From contig JADKAF010000001.1 of the NCBI GenBank assembly GCA_016719295.1, positions 2,046,001-2,110,000 on the forward strand: 64,000 nt of DNA. The letters are read 5' to 3'. The notes below the pieces were generated by a model that had not been told where the DNA came from, made no database searches, and saw only the letters and a program-made list of their open reading frames with translations. The translations under genes were made by a program, and so were the position numbers. Shown in pieces: positions 59,748 through 64,000 of this stretch. Source of the stretch: Planctomycetota bacterium (GTDB lineage: Bacteria > Planctomycetota > UBA1135 > JADKAF01). The stretch's first letter is position 1, and the number at the start of each line of letters is the position of its first letter.

Positions 59748-61146
59748 CGCCTGCTCCCATCACCAAGTACACGATCTTGTCGCGGTAGAGATCCAGCGCC
59801 TGCGGAAGCGCTTCGTCCAGACCGGCGGCGAAGCGCGCACGCCCGCCGCAGCGCTCGATCTCCTCGGCGACCTGCAGCGAGGAGACGTTGCGGCGATCCT
59901 CGTCGCGATCCCGCGCGTAATAGATCTCCGTCATCAGGCAGTCGTCCGCGCGCGCGAGAACGCGCCCGAAGTCGCCGAGATGCTCGCGCGTGCGCGAAGC
60001 CTGGTGCGGCTGGTAGATCACGGCGAGGGAGTGATCGGGGAAGCGCTGTCGAGCCGCCTCGAGCGTCGCTTCGATCTCCGTCGGGTGATGCGCGTAGTCA
60101 TCGACCACCGCGTGCTCGGGCGTCTCGCAGAGGATCTGGAAGCGCCGCTCGGCGCCGCGGAAGGCCTCGAGACCCGCGAGCCCGAGCGCGGGATCGATCC
60201 CCGCTTCGGCGACGGCGGCGAGCGCGACGAGCGCGTTGGTCACGTTGTGGCGGCCGGGGACCCCGAGGTGCACGGGCCGCAGGCGACGCTCGCCGAGGAT
60301 CGGCACGAAGCGCGGCGTGCCGCCGCTGAGCTCGACCGACTCGGCGCGCACCACGGACGCGGGATCGAGATCGCGCGGCAAGAGGTTGAGACCCGGTCCG
60401 TCGGCAACCCAGCGCGTGACCTCGCGGGGCACGAGCCCTAGCGCCTCGGCCGCTTGCACGGTGAGCACCGTGCGCGGAGGGGCCGCATCCGGCTCGCCGG
60501 CGACGAAGCGCCGGAACGCCCGGCGCACGCCATCGAAGTCGCCGTAGAAGTCGAGATGGTCGGCCTCGACGTTCGTCACCGCCGCGATCTGCGGCCGGTA
60601 GTGGTGGAACGAGCCGCCGTACTCGCAGGACTCGAGCACGAACGGCGCCGTGGGCGCCCCCCAGCAGGCCGAGCGCGGAGGCTGCGTCCCGATGCGGGCG
60701 CGTCCGCCGATCACGAAGCCCGGATGGACACCGGCCGCATCGAGCAGAGCGACCGCCATGGAGGTCGTCGTCGTCTTGCCGTGGGTACCGGCGATGCTGA
60801 TCACCAAGCGCTCGCGCGACCAGCGCCCCAAGAGCTCAGCGTAGGAGAGGACCGGCCAACCCAGCGCGCGAGCCGCGACGCATTCCGGATTCGTATCGGG
60901 AACGGCCAGGCTGCGCACGATCAGCGGAACGGCGCTCGGGACCGCCGGCGCGCCAAGCGCCAAGCGCTCGACGTGCTCCGCGGCGTGGCCGCGAAAGATC
61001 AGCGCTCCGGATTCGCGGAGACGCGTGAGCTCGGCGCTTTCGCTCTGATCGGAGCCGCTGACTTCAAAACCACGTTCGAGCAGCACTTGGGCCGCTCCGG
61101 ACATGCCGGAACCGCCGATGCCGATCAGGTGCGACCTGAGCTTCAC
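59689..61146 (-). CDS. murC: UDP-N-acetylmuramate-L-alanine ligase
   Basis: A 485-residue Mur ligase adding L-Ala to UDP-MurNAc. Seen are the Rossmann loop LIGIGGSGMSGAAQ, the ATP loop ISIAGTHGKTTTTSMAVALL, VLESCEYGGSFHHYRP, TNVEADHLDFYGD, GRHNVTNALVALAA and VVDDYAHHPTEIEATLEAAR. The GTG at 61146 has AGAAGG five bases upstream. It shares a 59-base overlap with murB, so the two are coupled. Confidence 0.94.
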   Translation of the reverse strand: MKLRSHLIGIGGSGMSGAAQVLLERGFEVSGSDQSESAELTRLRESGALIFRGHAAEHVERLALGAPAVPSAVPLIVRSLAVPDTNPECVAARALGWPVLSYAELLGRWSRERLVISIAGTHGKTTTTSMAVALLDAAGVHPGFVIGGRARIGTQPPRSACWGAPTAPFVLESCEYGGSFHHYRPQIAAVTNVEADHLDFYGDFDGVRRAFRRFVAGEPDAAPPRTVLTVQAAEALGLVPREVTRWVADGPGLNLLPRDLDPASVVRAESVELSGGTPRFVPILGERRLRPVHLGVPGRHNVTNALVALAAVAEAGIDPALGLAGLEAFRGAERRFQILCETPEHAVVDDYAHHPTEIEATLEAARQRFPDHSLAVIYQPHQASRTREHLGDFGRVLARADDCLMTEIYYARDRDEDRRNVSSLQVAEEIERCGGRARFAAGLDEALPQALDLYRDKIVYLVMGAGDVFRVAEGLVRELSGRRRS

Positions 61147-61268
61147 GAATGCCTTCTGAGCCTGATCAGCCCTCTGAGCCCGATCTCCCCCGCCGCAGAG
61201 ATCGCGCCCGAGATGCGCGCGCGCGCGCCGCATCCCGAGATTCAAAACCCACTGCCGCAGAGGCTACG

Positions 61269-62062
61269 TCACGCGCGTAGCGAAGGGAAGAGCGCTCTCG
61301 TCGTGCGTGCGCGTCGCTCGCCGCGCAAGCGCGCGAGGATGCCGCGCAGCTCGCGGATCCCGTAGTCCACCGCGCGCTTGATCGACATGTGCGAGACGCC
61401 GAGCTTCTGCCCGGCTTGCATCATCGTGAGTCCGCCGAGGCTGTGCAGGCGGATCGCGATGACGGCTTTGCGGCCCTTCGGATCGCGATGCTCGAGTGCG
61501 AGCAGTGCGTGCTCGAGGAGATCCTGATCGGACTCCTCCGTCGCGCTCTCCGGGGGGGCCGCGAGCTCGCGCTCCTCGGGCAACGCCACGCACATGCGGA
61601 TCCACGCCGAGCGATGGCACGGGTCGGGCAAGCGCAGAGGATTCGTCGAAGCGGTGACCGCGCGCGTCGGATCGAGGCGGCAGCCCTCGCCGCGCGAGAA
61701 GTGCGCGCAGGCCCCGCAGCGCGGGCGCGCCACCTCGCGGGTCTTCCGCAGGGCGTCGAGCGTGCGCCGTTGCAGGTGTCGCGGAATCCAGCCGAGCAGA
61801 TCCTCCAGGCGCGAGAAACGATAGGTCCCGTCCGAGCCTCGATCAGCTCCCTCACCACGTCCTGCGAGATGTCGTCGGCGTAGCTCGCGTGCCGCGTGAA
61901 ATGGCGGGTGAAGTAGCCGCCGACGAGCTGAGGCAGCCGTTCGTGGATCGCGCAGTCTTCATTCGCGAAGAGCTGTCGCATGTGCCCGTCGAGCAGGAGC
62001 GAGCAGCGTTGCTGCCCGTCCCGGAACGGGCAACCGTCGCAGCGGGTTCGCCCGGTAGTCAT
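61269..62062 (-). pseudogene. Sigma-70-like factor with two four-cysteine modules, frameshifted
   Basis: ATG at 62062 has AGGAGGAG upstream. The first frame reads MTTGRTRCDGCPFRDG and onward to DDISQDVVRELIEAR. The protein then continues in another frame (DGTYRFSRLEDLLGWI) after a missing base near 61833 and ends at 61269. The joined protein of about 263 residues has a region-2-like helix (ISQDVVRELIEAR) and a region-4-like helix-turn-helix (GLTMMQAGQKLGVSHMSIKR). It carries two cysteine groups with identical CxxC-x8-C spacing (CDGCPFRDGQQRC and CGACAHFSRGEGC), each followed by another Cys. It lies inside the mur cluster. The product could be a metal- or redox-sensing sigma factor. Confidence 0.6.
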
Positions 62063-62245
62063 GTGCTCCTCCTGGATACGCGCGCCAACGGAACGAGCGC
62101 GCACGTCCGGGAGGCAAGGCAAGCGCCGTGCCGAGCGCGAGAGATGAGCCGCGAGGAGCTGGCTGGCGACCTGTGAACGCCTGCGGGCCGCGCGAGCGCG
62201 TCGCAGACGGGACGGAGCATTGTCCGCTGCGGTGGACAGAGGCTC

Positions 62246-63328
62246 TCAGATCGCGGAGAGGGCCTCGATCTCGCGAGCCGCGTGGCGCGCCGCATCCGGA
62301 CGCGCCGCGCGCCGACTGGCGTTGGCCATGCGCTCCAGCTGCGCGGGCTGGTCGACCAGGGCTCCGATCCGCTCGCGCAGGGCGGGCCCCCACGCCTGCT
62401 CCTCGGCGATGAGCGCGCCTTCTCCCAAGCCGAGCGCGTTCGCGAGCTGGTGCTGATCGGCGTGATGCGGATACGGGACGAGCACCGCCGCGCGACCGCT
62501 GGCGGCGATCTCGGCAACGGTCGATGCGCCGGCCCGCGCGAGCACGAGGTCCGCCGCCGCGAGCAGCAGGTCGACCTCGGCGAGGAACTCGACGACCCGC
62601 CAGCTCCCCGGCCCTGCAAGCGCGCGCGCGGTCTCCGCGTAGCGCGCGGCATCGTACGCTCCTGCGGCGTGCACGAGCTGATGGCCGGCGGCGACCCACG
62701 CGGGGGCGAGCTCGGCGGCGATGCGATTCACTCCGCTCGCTCCCTGGCTCCCGCCGAGCACGGCGATGACGAGTCCCGCGCGCGGGAAGCCGAAGTGCGC
62801 GCGCGCCGCTTCCCGCGTGGCGACACCGAAACCCGCTCGGATGGGGACGCCGATCTCTCTCGCGCGCGCTCCCGCGGCGGAGAGCTCGGCGGCGGAGCCT
62901 TCGAAGCCGCAGAGCACGACGCCGACCTTCTTCGCCAGCATGCGGGTCACGCGACCTGCGCGTGCATTCACCTCGAGGAGCGCCGTGGGGATCCGACGCC
63001 GCAGCGCGGCGCGCAGCGGGAAGAACGCCGCCAGGCCGCCGGTGCCGACGACGACATCCGGCCGGAAGTCATCGAGGATGCGCCGGGCCTCCGCGAGGAC
63101 CTTGGGCAGGCGCAGGAGGAGCCGAAGCCTCCGGCAGCGGCGCTCTCCCGGGCGTTCCGCCGAGAGCGTGTAGCGCTGCGCGTCGCCGCTGGCGAAGCGC
63201 TCCTCGATCGCGCGCCCGAGCGTGACGTAGCCGATCGTGTGCCCGCGCTGCTCGAGCTCGCGGCCGACGGCCAATGCGGGCGCGATATGACCTCCCGTCC
63301 CTCCGCCGCAGAGCAGGATCCGGCTCAC
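62246..63328 (-). CDS. murG: Undecaprenyl-PP-MurNAc-pentapeptide GlcNAc transferase
   Basis: A 360-residue GT28 glycosyltransferase making lipid II at the cytoplasmic membrane face. Motifs are LLCGGGTGGHIAPALAVGRE, VVVGTGGLAAFFPLRAALRR, AVLGGSQGASGVNRIAAELA and the donor-binding ARAGASTVAEIAASGRAAVL, with PYPHHADQHQLANALGL. The GTG at 63328 overlaps the LysM gene stop as GTGA. It lies 183 bases upstream of the sigma-like gene. Confidence 0.94.
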   Translation of the reverse strand: MSRILLCGGGTGGHIAPALAVGRELEQRGHTIGYVTLGRAIEERFASGDAQRYTLSAERPGERRCRRLRLLLRLPKVLAEARRILDDFRPDVVVGTGGLAAFFPLRAALRRRIPTALLEVNARAGRVTRMLAKKVGVVLCGFEGSAAELSAAGARAREIGVPIRAGFGVATREAARAHFGFPRAGLVIAVLGGSQGASGVNRIAAELAPAWVAAGHQLVHAAGAYDAARYAETARALAGPGSWRVVEFLAEVDLLLAAADLVLARAGASTVAEIAASGRAAVLVPYPHHADQHQLANALGLGEGALIAEEQAWGPALRERIGALVDQPAQLERMANASRRAARPDAARHAAREIEALSAI

Positions 63329-64000
63329 GGCAGGATGAGCTTCATCCCCGCGCGGATCTGATCGGGGTTCTTGAGCGCCGGATTGGCGGCCTGGATCTTC
63401 GCCACGTGGGTCGGGCTGCCGTAGTAGCGCTTGGCGATCTTCTCGAGGCGCTCGCCCTTCCGCACGACGTGATAGCGGCTCGGGCGCTCCGCCGTCCGCG
63501 GCTCGGTCTTCGCGTTCTCGGCGCTCGGGCTCTTCGGGTCCTTGACCTCCGGCGTCTTCTTGGCGCCGCCGTTCGATTCGATAGGCTGTCCGCCCCCGCG
63601 CTTGTCGATCTCGAGATGGGCCAGATCGTCCGAAGGCCGCTCGGGCGACACCTTCTTCTCGGGCGCTCCGGTGTTCGGCTGCGCGCTGCTGCCCGAAGAG
63701 ACCGCGAGCTGCGCGAGCTCGTGGCCCGGGATCACGTAGCGCGCGTCGGGCGCTTCGTCGACCGCTGGCAAGCGCAGGAGATCGTTGGCGCGCAGCGCGT
63801 TCGGGCGCACGCCGGGGTTCGCGGCGAGCAGCGCGTCGATGTGCAGGTCGTTGCGCCAGAGCTTGCGCGCGATCTTGGTCGGGTTGTCGCAGGCCTGGAC
63901 CTTGTAGAACGCCGTCAGGCTCTCCATCTCGTAGTCGGCCCGCGGGTCGGCGAGGAGGCCGCTGTCGCGCCCTTCGCCCACCTGCTCCACTCCATCGGCG
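63325..64000 (-). CDS. LysM-domain protein (5' end beyond window)
   Basis: At least 225 residues are visible. The reading frame stays open to the window edge, so the true start may lie outside. GTG at 63990 is only a possible start. There are two LysM-like units, an N-terminal FYKVQACDNPTKIARKLW followed by LRLPAVDEAPDARY, and a clear C-terminal YHVVRKGERLEKIAKRYYG ending IRAGMKLILP. A Lys/Pro/Glu-rich linker joins them. It probably binds peptidoglycan. Being coupled to murG, it joins the cell-wall cluster. Confidence 0.85.
   Translation of the reverse strand, partial: ADGVEQVGEGRDSGLLADPRADYEMESLTAFYKVQACDNPTKIARKLWRNDLHIDALLAANPGVRPNALRANDLLRLPAVDEAPDARYVIPGHELAQLAVSSGSSAQPNTGAPEKKVSPERPSDDLAHLEIDKRGGGQPIESNGGAKKTPEVKDPKSPSAENAKTEPRTAERPSRYHVVRKGERLEKIAKRYYGSPTHVAKIQAANPALKNPDQIRAGMKLILP

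Overview
The window is very GC-rich, densely packed bacterial chromosome. Planctomycetota is the best guess for the source. This rests on a giant secreted protein that combines TPRs, a DUF1570-like metallopeptidase, a DUF1080-like sandwich and a redoxin fold, on a bacterial V-type ATPase operon with DUF2764, and on two exo-rhamnogalacturonan-lyase-like secreted proteins. Some features, such as RdgC and the lipoprotein style, would also fit Myxococcota, so the assignment is tentative. Genes are stacked in long minus-strand runs with ATGA, GTGA or TTGA stop/start overlaps.

Layout. 0-1.6 kb (+): rdgC and a coupled partner broken by a frameshift. 1.7-14.1 kb (-): hpt, an ABC ATPase and a 10-TM permease, an RluA-type pseudouridine synthase, truD, mtnP, a Tat-exported asparaginase-like Ntn hydrolase, and a biotin-dependent acyl-CoA carboxylase operon (carboxyltransferase, small membrane protein, biotin carboxylase, biotin carrier). 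14.2-28.3 kb: an orphan histidine kinase, lipoproteins, a polytopic membrane protein, two large secreted lyase-like proteins, an adenosine-deaminase-family enzyme and a phospholipid-type methyltransferase. 28.3-35.1 kb (-): two lipoproteins and a histidine-themed run (tRNA-His, hisS, hutH, hisZ). 36.5-43.6 kb (-): a selenocysteine locus of selA, the giant secreted metallopeptidase/redoxin protein, selD, a receiver-only regulator and tRNA-Sec. 43.7-48.3 kb (+): recJ and polA. 48.3-55.6 kb (-): V-ATPase operon E-DUF2764-A-B-D-I-K. 55.7-64 kb (-): a secreted repeat protein, dinB, an acyl-CoA thioesterase, murB, murC, a sigma-factor-like gene, murG and a LysM protein.

Main results. (1) selD really starts at 38410 and carries an in-frame UGA at 38357-38359 exactly at the catalytic Sec/Cys position, followed by a good bacterial SECIS hairpin. 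SelD is therefore itself a selenoprotein, which fits the selA and tRNA-Sec genes in the same locus; selB is not in the window. (2) Two tandem hairpin-repeat arrays of one family sit directly 3' of tRNA-Sec (7 units, 38-bp period) and tRNA-His (4 units, 31-bp period). They share a conserved TGAC loop and paired stem changes. (3) A 101-nt element with 24-nt inverted-repeat arms and internal hairpins fills the gap between the giant gene's stop codon and selD. Its one arm difference is a G.U pair only on the selD-sense strand. (4) A sigma-70-like gene inside the mur cluster has two cysteine modules of identical CxxC-x8-C spacing and is interrupted by an apparent frameshift.
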